Shown here in pieces: positions 1 through 7,626 of a DNA stretch of 56,594 bases. A program made the position numbers and the translations under genes. The DNA is from Bacillota bacterium. Its GTDB lineage: Bacteria > Bacillota > Clostridia > Oscillospirales > Ruminococcaceae. Each line of letters opens with the position of its first letter. Position 1 is the stretch's first letter. Below the pieces are notes generated by a model, which worked only from the letters and a program-made list of their open reading frames with translations, had not been told where the DNA came from and did no database searches. Where the stretch lies: assembly GCA_023458875.1 (NCBI GenBank), contig JAEWXO010000100.1, positions 1-56,594 of the forward strand, written 5' to 3'.

Positions 1-22
1 CCAGGATCAAACTCTTAATCAA
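1..22 (-). rRNA. 16S ribosomal RNA gene, extreme 5' end (partial)
   Basis: The reverse complement of the first bases reads GAGTTTGATCCTGG, the universal 5' end of bacterial 16S rRNA (the 27F primer site). Only the tip is present; the gene runs leftward out of the window. The exact 5' boundary is estimated from known 16S starts. The upstream leader and promoter on the same strand support a complete rrn operon beyond the edge. Confidence 0.93.
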
Positions 23-170
23 GTTTTATATTATTCACCAAAGTGATTTAATATCTTTCCTGTACTCTTTTACGAATACTTAGCTTGCAGATTTTTAGTC
101 TTCTGCTTGACTTCTTTTGTTAACTCATTTGATTTCTCTTCTGAATCTTCAAGGGTTTTTGTTAGTGCAT

Positions 171-189
171 TGTTCAGTTTTCAAGATAC
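171..189 (-). promoter_or_regulatory. rRNA leader boxA-like segment
   Basis: On the minus strand this reads GTATCTTGAAAACTGAACA. It resembles the CTTTGAAAACT-type boxA antitermination/processing element found upstream of 16S genes in Firmicutes. It lies between the rRNA promoter and the 16S 5' end. Assignment is by similarity to the known motif only. Confidence 0.6.
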
Positions 190-239
190 TTTTTTTCTGT
201 CTTCCGTTTTTTTATTGCCTCTCGTCAGACAGCTTTAAT

Positions 240-268
240 ATCATAACATAATAGATTTCATTTGTCAA
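240..268 (-). promoter_or_regulatory. rRNA operon promoter
   Basis: Minus-strand -35 TTGACA (268-263) and -10 TATGAT (245-240) are separated by exactly 17 bp, followed by a leader of about 210 nt to the 16S start. The near-consensus match and AT-rich upstream tract fit a strong rRNA promoter. Confidence 0.88.
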
Positions 269-379
269 CAAAAAAGTCTTCATTTTTTTGAGTTTGTTTA
301 ATTGCAACATAATATCGCTCTTATAACTTCAAAAACTATGTGTTTTTCATACCAAATCGCTTATTTTTACATAAATCTA

Positions 380-408
380 TTGAAAGGAACTTTGAATTAT
401 GATATAAT
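380..408 (+). promoter_or_regulatory. Promoter of the pilT-like gene
   Basis: TTGAAA (380-385), a 17-bp spacer and TATAAT (403-408), about 100 bp upstream of the PilT start. The stretch 270-510 is otherwise AT-rich and holds no convincing gene. Confidence 0.7.
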
Positions 409-510
409 GAGTTATATCTTTATATATGTATCATGTTTTATTTTTGGGGATTCGCATTATGATATTTTATCCATTATACATTATAATACTATTTTTAAGG
501 GGTGATTTTT

Positions 511-1584
511 TTGGACATTAATAATTTATATGACATCATTCAGACAGCGCGTGACAGGAAAACTTCCGATATTCATTTTACGGTAGGCCTACCTACGGTA
601 TTCAGAATACACGGTTCACTGCAGCCATGTGATATTGAGCTTTCAGATAATGATGTTTCGGATCTCATATTTTCAATGCTTGACTATAAACAGAAAGAAA
701 TACTTGAAAATGGTGAGGATCTTGATTTTGCTCTTCAGTCACCTGACGGGGCAAGATGCAGAGTCAATGTATTCCGTGCAAAGGGTAAGTATGGTGCTGT
801 TCTGAGACTTCTCAACAACAACGCACCGTCCCTTGACCAGATGGGACTTCCTGAGGTACTGAAAACTCTTGTAAATGAACCAAGAGGTCTTATTCTTGTA
901 ACCGGTCCTACCGGAAGCGGTAAATCAACAACGCTTGCCGCAATGATAAACGAGGTAAACAATAATAAACCTGTTCATATTCTTACTATAGAGGACCCTA
1001 TTGAATATGTTTATACCCAGAACAAGGCGACTATAAGACAGCGTGAAGTCGGAACAGACGTAAAGGACTTTAATGCCGCACTTCGTTCCGCTCTTCGTGA
1101 AGACCCTGATGTTATTCTTATCGGTGAAATGCGTGACTATGAGACAATTTCTCTTGCACTTACTGCCGCAGAAACCGGACATCTTGTAATGGGAACACTT
1201 CACACGACCAGTGCGCCTCAGACTATAGACAGAATTATAGATGCTTGTCCTCCTCACGCACAGTCGCAGGTGCGTACAATGCTTGCGACAACATTAAGGG
1301 GTGTTATTTCTCAGTGCCTTGTTCCGCTTGCAGAAGGAAACGGACGTATTGCTGCAACAGAAATACTTATCGGTACAGATGCTGCAATGAACCTTGTAAG
1401 AACTGCAAAATGCCATCAGCTTGTTTCTACTATTCAGATGGGAAAAGCTCTTGGAATGCATACACTTAACTCAGACCTTGCAAGACTTGTAAGGGAAAAG
1501 AAAATCACAAAGGAAGCCGCTCTTGAATGCTCAACAGACAAGGGTGAGCTTACACAGACTATGAATGATGCTTTGATATTTTAA
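511..1584 (+). CDS. pilT: PilT-type twitching motility / type IV pilus retraction ATPase
   Basis: Hexameric cytoplasmic ATPase of the GspE/PilT family that powers retraction of type IV pili. Visible motifs are Walker A GPTGSGKSTT (residues 132-141), an Asp-rich segment (IEDPIEY), Walker B ILIGEMRD (202-209, catalytic Glu 206) and the His box (TGHLVMGTLHT). The C-terminal GKALGMHTLN stretch corresponds to the GKAEGMQTMD block typical of PilT. Length (357 aa) is normal for PilT. An in-frame GTG at 502 exists, but AAGGGGTGA (497-505) is a near-perfect Shine-Dalgarno placed 5 nt before TTG at 511, so TTG is chosen. The gene is alone: no pilin or assembly genes are in the window. Type IV pili are implicated in cellulose adhesion of ruminococci, so that role is plausible but inferred. 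A stem-loop terminator follows. Confidence 0.92.
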   Translation: MDINNLYDIIQTARDRKTSDIHFTVGLPTVFRIHGSLQPCDIELSDNDVSDLIFSMLDYKQKEILENGEDLDFALQSPDGARCRVNVFRAKGKYGAVLRLLNNNAPSLDQMGLPEVLKTLVNEPRGLILVTGPTGSGKSTTLAAMINEVNNNKPVHILTIEDPIEYVYTQNKATIRQREVGTDVKDFNAALRSALREDPDVILIGEMRDYETISLALTAAETGHLVMGTLHTTSAPQTIDRIIDACPPHAQSQVRTMLATTLRGVISQCLVPLAEGNGRIAATEILIGTDAAMNLVRTAKCHQLVSTIQMGKALGMHTLNSDLARLVREKKITKEAALECSTDKGELTQTMNDALIF

Positions 1585-1640
1585 AGTTTTTTAAAATATT
1601 GTATTTACACATAGCTTATTAAAAGCAATTACTTATAAAA

Positions 1641-1680
1641 ATAACACCGGCTTATCTGTTTTCAGCTGGTGTTATTTTTT
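1641..1680. terminator. Rho-independent terminator after pilT (possibly bidirectional)
   Basis: Stem ATAACACCGGC (1641-1651) pairs with GCTGGTGTTAT (1665-1675) with one wobble, followed by a T-run. A-rich sequence on the left makes it usable for the convergent gene at 1765 too. Confidence 0.85.
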
Positions 1681-1764
1681 TATACATTTTATTAAAGAGA
1701 AGCATTTATATTTTTTGTTCTACATATATGATTTTTATTTTAAATATGGCTGTGTTTATTATTA

Positions 1765-3237
1765 CTAAGGCTTTGACTGAAAAAATATCAGTTGTTTTTC
1801 TTTACCATCGTCACTAAAGTCAAAGCTCGATATTAAACCATAGTTATCTTTCACATACACAAAATGATTACTTTTGGATAAATGGTCAAATTCAACTATC
1901 TTATTTCTGTTTATATCATAAACAAATGGTGTCTGTATTTCCGTCCTGTCAAGGTCATTAAATCCGATTATATCATCACTTGAATCTGATAAAACTATAC
2001 ATCTTCCGTCAGGATAAGAGCTAAATAAAGTATTTTGAGATTTTACTTCTTTTACTGCCTTAATATTACCGTCAGGTGATAGAATATCATAAATTTCATA
2101 TATTTCATTATTCGCTGCACATAATGAAAAAGTACGATCTTCAATATCATAACTAAATTTATTATCACCTTCAATAGTCTGTATTGTATCATACCAACCT
2201 GTTTCAGAATCTTCAATAAGTGCTGCAACAGAATTATTTATTATCATAGGACCTGAAGCATTTTCTCGTACAAGAGTCAGATCATTATCTGAAAAATTAT
2301 ATTTATAAATATCCGAATCCTTGTAACCATCCTGATTTTGTGTATACACATTAAAATAAAGACAATTATTATACATGATATAAGAGTTTTGTGTCAACTC
2401 ATTACTATATCTTTGTTCTTTCCACATATCATTATATATTATTCCGGATGTATTTTTCTTAACGTCATAATATGATAATACCGGCGTGTTTTCATCATCA
2501 GCAGGATCACAATCACTCAAAATAATAAGATAATCCTCACTATAACACACCACTATATCAGATAATTTTATATCCGATATTGCTGAATATGTGTTATTTA
2601 CAAAGTTATATACACCTATCTGTTCTTGATTTGTTTCAGGTGATTGCAATCCGACATATACACTTTCCTTGTCTCGTAAAGCACTAATGTAATAATTCTG
2701 GTATCCGTTTATTGTTTCCGGCATCGTATATGGCGGACTACATTCATATATATCTTTGGCTGAGATTTTTTCTACATTTAAATTAAAATCATATTTATAA
2801 GACATTTCATCAGTCTGATCCTGATGTTCATCTGTTACCTGTTTGTCAATTTCTGTATTTCCGTTTGTCTGAGATACCGATGTCTGAGTAGTTTCCTCTG
2901 TTTGAGATGTTACAACAGTATCTTTTGCATTGGGATCTGATATTTTTATACTGTTCTTTAAAAGTAAAACGCTTGCAACAACAGCAAGACATGCAGCTGA
3001 CGCAATTGCTGCCCTGTACCATTTAGGGGATTTGTACTTTTTTACTTCCGCTATTTTTTCGTCTTTATCATTTAAGGCCGGGTTTTTTGATGCTTCCATT
3101 TTCTTTTCACAGAGCTTTGCAATTCGTTTCTTTGCTGCATCATCAAGGCCGCTTGAACACTCTGAGATTTCTTCTACTGTTTTATATTTCATCATATATA
3201 AATCATCCAGCCCGCCATCGTTATTCCTTTTATTCAT
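1765..3237 (-). CDS. Membrane protein with extracytoplasmic sensor-like domain, probable anti-sigma partner
   Basis: 490 aa; not a family I can name. A hydrophilic N-terminus (1-73, helical, Lys/Glu-rich) is followed by one membrane segment (about 74-94, AAIASAACLAVVASVLLL). Next comes a Thr/Ser/Gln-rich spacer (105-145), then about 340 residues of short Tyr- and Asp-rich strands that look like a beta-propeller or TolB-like fold. It starts 18 bp after the in-frame end of the ECF sigma gene, behind a GAGAGGGTG ribosome site, so the two are almost certainly cotranscribed. Single-pass topology plus linkage to an ECF sigma factor is the usual layout of an anti-sigma factor, with the cytoplasmic N-terminus binding sigma. 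No zinc-binding anti-sigma motif (HxxxCxxC) is visible. The ligand is unknown; because the next gene is a GH9 cellulase, plant-wall polysaccharide sensing is a reasonable guess only. Confidence 0.6.
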   Translation of the reverse strand: MNKRNNDGGLDDLYMMKYKTVEEISECSSGLDDAAKKRIAKLCEKKMEASKNPALNDKDEKIAEVKKYKSPKWYRAAIASAACLAVVASVLLLKNSIKISDPNAKDTVVTSQTEETTQTSVSQTNGNTEIDKQVTDEHQDQTDEMSYKYDFNLNVEKISAKDIYECSPPYTMPETINGYQNYYISALRDKESVYVGLQSPETNQEQIGVYNFVNNTYSAISDIKLSDIVVCYSEDYLIILSDCDPADDENTPVLSYYDVKKNTSGIIYNDMWKEQRYSNELTQNSYIMYNNCLYFNVYTQNQDGYKDSDIYKYNFSDNDLTLVRENASGPMIINNSVAALIEDSETGWYDTIQTIEGDNKFSYDIEDRTFSLCAANNEIYEIYDILSPDGNIKAVKEVKSQNTLFSSYPDGRCIVLSDSSDDIIGFNDLDRTEIQTPFVYDINRNKIVEFDHLSKSNHFVYVKDNYGLISSFDFSDDGKEKQLIFFQSKP

Positions 3238-3255
3238 AAAAACACCCTCTCTATT

Positions 3256-3815
3256 TTATATTTCTTTTACAAGCATTTTCTTCAGATAATCGCGTGCGCG
3301 TAAGCTTCTTTTGTGAACAGCAGCCGTTGTCATTGAAACAAGCTTTGATATTTCCTCAGCTGACTTGTCATAAAAAACTGATGGATAATAATTGTCTTGT
3401 CCGGCTCTCCTAAAGAGCGGATTTTCTGCCACAGAAGCTCTCTTGCTGACCTCTTTTCAACGTCATCCTCCACTGAAAAATCGTCATATATCTCGTATTC
3501 TGAATCCTCATCGTCAATCGACGTATGCTTTCCGTGATAATTTGTAAGTCTTCTGTATTGATCAATTGCAGTACGCTTTGCTATAATGCTGATATAGCCC
3601 TTCAGTGAACCGTTTGAAATCTGATACGAATCTGTGTTTTTAAATATTTCAACAAAAATATCACTGACACAATCCTCAATATCCTCTCTTCCCGCTATAT
3701 GCTTAAGCTTATTGAGCACAATTGCATAAACAAGATTTCCATACTGGTCTATCAATGCACGCTGTCCCTTTGCAGGTGAGCTCTGCATCAATGAAATCCA
3801 TTCTACATCGTTCAT
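3256..3815 (-). pseudogene. ECF-family RNA polymerase sigma factor, interrupted by a frameshift
   Basis: The upstream frame encodes a normal sigma-70 region 2 (EDIEDCVSDIFVEIFKN...LKGYISIIAKRTAIDQYRR) starting at an ATG (3815) behind AAAGGGGGAC. It stops after 161 aa at 3330, before region 4. Reading one base back at the A6 run (3372-3377; TTTTTT on the coding strand) continues as YDKSAEEISKLVSMTTAAV and then HKRSLRARDYLKKMLVKEI. That is a proper sigma region 4 helix-turn-helix, ending with TAA at 3256-3258. The restored product is about 186 aa, the usual ECF length. The break could be a sequencing error in a homopolymer, a real inactivating mutation, or a -1 ribosomal/transcriptional slip at TTTTTTA. 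The intact region 4 codons argue for recent loss, error or functional frameshifting rather than long decay. Confidence 0.78.
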
Positions 3816-4033
3816 ATTTTGTCCCCCTTTGTTATGTTGATTTACGTATCTATATAATACATTCGAATTATAAAAGTCAATCTGGACATTTTTCTTCGCA
3901 AATTTTATCTAAATTATAACCTATAATTTTTTGTAAAGCAATGATTTATATCAGAAGAATCATTATATTTTATACAGAGCTCAAAAAGCTTATATTTTGG
4001 ATATGTTGTACTATTTTTTAAACTATTTTATAC

Positions 4034-4062
4034 TTGACAAACAGCATATTTAATGAGATAAT
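4034..4062 (+). promoter_or_regulatory. Promoter of the first GH9 gene
   Basis: TTGACA (4034-4039), 17-bp spacer, GATAAT (4057-4062), about 70 bp upstream of the GH9 ATG. The rest of 3816-4131 is AT-rich; I see nothing else in it. Confidence 0.8.
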
Positions 4063-4131
4063 TTAAATAGTGGGTTTTAGTTTTTAGAAGAAATTTTATT
4101 ATTTTATGTAAAATAACAAGGAGGAATCTTA

Positions 4132-6453
4132 ATGAAAAAGCTAGTAGCTTCAATACTGGCATGTTCAGTTCTGCTCACTTCTGTAACCGCGGCTTTACCG
4201 GCAACAGAAACAGCAGAGGCTGTCGGATCAATTAATTATGCAAAGGCACTGCAACAATCACTGTTTTTCTATGAATGTCAGCAGGCAAATGAACTTCCTG
4301 AATGGAACCGTGTTGAATGGAAGGGCGACTGCACAATGGACGATTATATCAAGGGCGGATGGTACGATGCCGGAGACCATGTAAAATTCAATCTTCCTAT
4401 GGCATACTCAGCAGCAATGCTCGCATGGGGTCTTTATATGTACGGCGATGCAGTTGAGCAGGTAGGCCAGTACGAAATATACCAGAACAACCTTGAATAC
4501 ACTCTTGATTACCTTGCAGACTGTGACCTCGGGGACGAAGTGGTTTTCCAGGTAGGAAACGGAACAGAAGACCATACATGGTGGGGTCCTGTTGAGCTTC
4601 TGGAATATGCAATGGTAGAAGGCTCATATTACAAGAGACCATACTACACAGGTACGGGATCAGCTGTATGCGGCGAAATGGCTGCAGCACTTGCGGCCGG
4701 CGCAGTAGCACTCAAGGGCAAAACAGACAAAACAGACAACTACATAGAGCACGCTGAAAACATCTTTAAAATTGCCGATAAATCAAAAAGCGACGCTGAT
4801 TATAACAAGAGTGACGCATCGGGCTTTTACCGCTCAAGTCATTTCTATGATGAACTTTTCTGGGCAGCAAACTGGCTGTATATTGCAACAGGCGATAAGG
4901 CATACCTTGACAAGGCTACATCATATATACCTGAACTCGGAAAAGAGCTCGGTACCAATGAACTTAAGTATTCATGGACACAGTGCTGGGATGACGTTCA
5001 GCAGGGTGGTATGCTTCTGTATGCAATAAACACACAGAATAAACAGTATATCAGTCAGATTGAAAGACACGTTTCTTACTGGACAAATGAAGTTAAGGAA
5101 ATACCTGGCGGACTCAGGTGGCTCAGTGAATGGGGCTGTCTCAGATATGCAACAACAGCCGGATTTGTAGCTTCCGTTGCATGCGATACAGTATTAAAGG
5201 ATTCACCTAACAAAGCTTCATACAAAAAGTTCTATGAACAGCAGATAAACTATTCACTTGGCGACAACCCAAGTAACAGATGCTATGTTGTAGGATATGA
5301 TGAAACATCACCTACATCCCCTCATCACAGAACAGCTCACGGATCATGGAAAAATGATCTCACAGTACCTGAACAGTCACGTCATATCCTTTATGGCGCC
5401 CTCGTCGGTGGTCCTTTAAGTGACGGTTCATATGAGGATGACCGTGGAAACTTTATGAATAACGAGGTGGCTACAGACTACAACGCAGGATTTACCGCAC
5501 TTCTTTGCAAAATGATATCCGAGTACGGCGGAAAAACAGATCCTGACTTCCCTCAGCCTGAACAGAGAACCCCTGAATATTATGTTGATGCCGCAGTGAA
5601 AACCAATGATGCTTCAGGCACAACAGTAAGCCTTAAGTTTACTAACCACACAGCATGGCCGGCAAGAATCCAGGATAATATGTCATTCCGTTACTATATT
5701 GATATAACCGAAGTTTTAAATGCCGGATTCTCAGCATCTGACATTAATATAAGATGCGACAGAAACCAGAGTACTATGTACAGTGACAGCAAACCCGCTG
5801 TTATTTCAGAACTTAAACAGTACGAAGGAAATATTTATTATGTTGAGGTTCTTATGCCTGACGGTAAAGTAGCATTACCTATTTCAGAAGGCAGACATCA
5901 GTGTGAATTCCTGATTGCATTAGTATTCCCGAACTACGGAAGCGGATGGGATGCAACAAATGACTTCTCATTTAAGGGACTCGACAAATCCCCTGTAATG
6001 GCTGAAAATGTTCCTGTTTACTATAACGGAGAACTTGTTTTCGGCACTGAGCCTGACGGGACAACGGTAACTGTTCCGCCTGTTACTGAAAAGCCTACTA
6101 CAACTAAGGCTACAGAAAAGACCACAACCACTAAGGCTACAGAAAAAACAACAACTACAGTAACTGAAAAGACTTCTGTTACTACAGTAACTGAAAAAAC
6201 AACAACCACAAATGTAACTGAAAATACAGATCCTTCGGACAAAAAAATCTATGGTGATATAAGCGGAGATAAAAAGGTTGATATCTCAGATCTTACATTG
6301 CTATCATTAAACATTTTAGGAGATGCTACCTTCACTGATGAACAGCAGGAGCTTGCAGATGTAAACGGTGACGGTGAGGTTTCGCTGCCTGACCTTCCGC
6401 ATTTAAAACAATATATCATGAAGGATCCTGTAAAACTCGGACCAGTAGCATAA
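4132..6453 (+). CDS. GH9 cellulase with CBM3c and dockerin (processive endoglucanase type)
   Basis: 773 aa, secreted and dockerin-anchored. Order: signal peptide (1 to about 30), GH9 catalytic domain (about 35-465), CBM3c (about 481-636), Thr/Lys/Glu linker built on repeated TEKTTTT-like units (about 643-703), dockerin (about 704-773). GH9 hallmarks are WYDAGDHVKF (77-86, with the two base/nucleophile-activating Asp 79 and Asp 82) and NEVATDYNAGF with proton donor Glu 445. The N-terminal start (YAKALQQSLFFYECQ...GGWYDAGDHVKF) directly on the catalytic domain and the fused CBM3c match the architecture of processive GH9-CBM3c enzymes. The dockerin has two calcium-loop segments (GDISGDKKVDISDL and ADVNGDGEVSLPDL). 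It is the only GH9 here with this compact N-terminus; the other five carry a longer insert before the catalytic Asp pair. It has its own promoter, a GGAGG ribosome site and its own terminator, so it is monocistronic. Confidence 0.95.
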   Translation: MKKLVASILACSVLLTSVTAALPATETAEAVGSINYAKALQQSLFFYECQQANELPEWNRVEWKGDCTMDDYIKGGWYDAGDHVKFNLPMAYSAAMLAWGLYMYGDAVEQVGQYEIYQNNLEYTLDYLADCDLGDEVVFQVGNGTEDHTWWGPVELLEYAMVEGSYYKRPYYTGTGSAVCGEMAAALAAGAVALKGKTDKTDNYIEHAENIFKIADKSKSDADYNKSDASGFYRSSHFYDELFWAANWLYIATGDKAYLDKATSYIPELGKELGTNELKYSWTQCWDDVQQGGMLLYAINTQNKQYISQIERHVSYWTNEVKEIPGGLRWLSEWGCLRYATTAGFVASVACDTVLKDSPNKASYKKFYEQQINYSLGDNPSNRCYVVGYDETSPTSPHHRTAHGSWKNDLTVPEQSRHILYGALVGGPLSDGSYEDDRGNFMNNEVATDYNAGFTALLCKMISEYGGKTDPDFPQPEQRTPEYYVDAAVKTNDASGTTVSLKFTNHTAWPARIQDNMSFRYYIDITEVLNAGFSASDINIRCDRNQSTMYSDSKPAVISELKQYEGNIYYVEVLMPDGKVALPISEGRHQCEFLIALVFPNYGSGWDATNDFSFKGLDKSPVMAENVPVYYNGELVFGTEPDGTTVTVPPVTEKPTTTKATEKTTTTKATEKTTTTVTEKTSVTTVTEKTTTTNVTENTDPSDKKIYGDISGDKKVDISDLTLLSLNILGDATFTDEQQELADVNGDGEVSLPDLPHLKQYIMKDPVKLGPVA

Positions 6454-6481
6454 TGAAAAATATATAATAAATAATTATCAG

Positions 6482-6520
6482 GGAGCAGGAGGTTATGTAA
6501 AATCCTGCTCCTTGATTTTT
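6482..6520 (+). terminator. Terminator of the first GH9 gene
   Basis: Perfect stem GGAGCAGGA (6482-6490) / TCCTGCTCC (6503-6511), then TTGATTTTT. Confidence 0.88.
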
Positions 6521-6548
6521 AAAAATTTAATCAATACAATGAAAACAA

Positions 6549-6649
6549 CTCTACTCTTCAGTCCGAGATTTCGACTCAGCACGAGTCGACCGGGCTTTCC
6601 GATCACGCCTTTAAACCTCGGGAATACATATCCCTTCTATGAATAGTAC
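6549..6649 (-). repeat. Dispersed palindromic element, diverged copy 1
   Basis: Carries the family core: minus strand GGTCGACTC, loop, GAGTCGAAATC, i.e. the CGACTC/GAGTCG hairpin. The outer stretch is diverged. The right edge TGAATAGTAC matches the family terminal repeat and the left edge (CTACTCTTCAG) matches it weakly. It lies between convergent genes. Boundaries are approximate. Confidence 0.6.
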
Positions 6650-6650
6650 A

Positions 6651-6702
6651 AAAGCAACAGCCTGAATTGACTTTGATCTGTGTCAGTTCAGGCTGTTGCT
6701 TT
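6651..6702. terminator. Terminator of the expansin-GH9-VanY operon
   Basis: Long stem AAAGCAACAGCCTGAA (6651-6666) / TTCAGGCTGTTGCTTT (6687-6702), perfect over 16 bp. It lies just beyond the last minus-strand stop codon; the T-run is short on that strand. Confidence 0.75.
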
Positions 6703-6725
6703 AAGTTTTTAATGTATAATATTTA

Positions 6726-7625
6726 TTAATATGAATACTTTGATGTAATTCCAAGATATTCTTCAAGGCATAAACCGCTGTTATATACTTTTTCTGCAAG
6801 TTCGGTACCAAGATATCTTATATGCCATGGCTCATATTTGTATCCTGTTATATCATCTTTTCCTTCAGGATATCTTATAATAAAACCGTATTTGTAACAG
6901 TTTTCTGCAACCCATATACCTTCATCTGTATAAGCGAAGCTGTCTTCTATTGAATTAAGATCCAGCGAAAGTCCTGTCTGATGCTCTGAATGACCCGGTC
7001 TTGCCGAATATGTATCAGCAGCTTCCTTTCCGTCCCTGGCAACATAACGATTGTAAAGGCTTTCCTGAAGCTCATAGCTTCTGTAATCTGAAGCATCATA
7101 AAGACTAAGCCCCTCAGCGGCTGCATCTGCGGCCATCTTATCAAACGCATTCTGAGTTTCTGTAGTAAGCCTTCCCGGTGCATATGAAGCAGGAAGAGGA
7201 TATGTCTTATTTACAATAAGTATACCCTGAATGTATGTCGGTTCTGTTTCTGCCTGATTATATGATGGAGGGGACTGCGTCTGATATGTCTGTCCCCTGG
7301 TTTCTTCTTTTGGCTTATTTTCCTGTTTTACATCCGGCTCGCTGTTATTATTCTTCAGACCATTATTATCTGAACTGCTGTCCGATACGGAAAGTTCGCT
7401 TTCTTCAGGTTCACCACCTGCATATAAAACGGAATCGGATACCTTTGAGGTTGCTTTTTTTGTTTTTCCGGCTGTGGTTACTGCTGTTGTTTCAGTATTT
7501 TTTTCGGACTGTGATGATTCTGCCACATGTGATTTTACATTAATATTTCCGTTTATTTTACCACAGCCTGCAGATAATACTGATGCTGCTATTAAAATTG
7601 TCAGTGCTGATATTCTTTTTTTCAT
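6726..7625 (-). CDS. VanY/DdcY-type D-alanyl-D-alanine carboxypeptidase lipoprotein (peptidase M15B)
   Basis: Zinc peptidase acting on peptidoglycan stem peptides outside the membrane. From the ATG at 7625 it is 299 aa. A lipoprotein signal with lipobox LSAGC gives lipidated Cys 21. A long low-complexity Ser/Thr/Glu/Asn/Pro spacer (about 30-130) follows, then the M15B domain (about 135-285). Seen residues: substrate-binding YRS around Arg 182, zinc ligands His 215 and Asp 222 in SEHQTGLSLD, catalytic Glu 265 and third ligand His 268 in EPWH. A longer reading from 7652 would overlap the preceding gene and disrupt the lipoprotein signal, so 7625 is preferred. It starts 1 bp after the stop of the dockerin/InlB-repeat gene, so it is translationally coupled as the last gene of the operon. 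A tie between wall remodelling and cellulosome display is inference. Confidence 0.85.
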   Translation of the reverse strand: MKKRISALTILIAASVLSAGCGKINGNINVKSHVAESSQSEKNTETTAVTTAGKTKKATSKVSDSVLYAGGEPEESELSVSDSSSDNNGLKNNNSEPDVKQENKPKEETRGQTYQTQSPPSYNQAETEPTYIQGILIVNKTYPLPASYAPGRLTTETQNAFDKMAADAAAEGLSLYDASDYRSYELQESLYNRYVARDGKEAADTYSARPGHSEHQTGLSLDLNSIEDSFAYTDEGIWVAENCYKYGFIIRYPEGKDDITGYKYEPWHIRYLGTELAEKVYNSGLCLEEYLGITSKYSY

Positions 7626-7626
7626 T

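Noticed and set aside
302..505. 67-codon open frame before pilT
   Set aside because: Very AT-rich, Ile/Tyr/Phe-heavy translation, no ribosome site, and it overlaps the pilT promoter.
925..1257. Minus-strand frame of 110 codons inside pilT
   Set aside because: Entirely antisense to the conserved PilT ATPase core; no ribosome site and no recognisable protein features.
6080..6235. Direct repeats encoding TEKTTTT-like units, considered as CRISPR or a mobile repeat
   Set aside because: They are in frame and encode the Thr-rich linker between CBM3c and dockerin. No CRISPR array or cas gene was found anywhere in the window.
6021..6242. Minus-strand frame opposite the GH9 linker; similar frames at 16626-16970 and 9031-9300
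   Set aside because: Low-complexity Val/Ser/Phe products that are the complement of Thr-rich linker codons (ACA/ACT); shadows of real genes.
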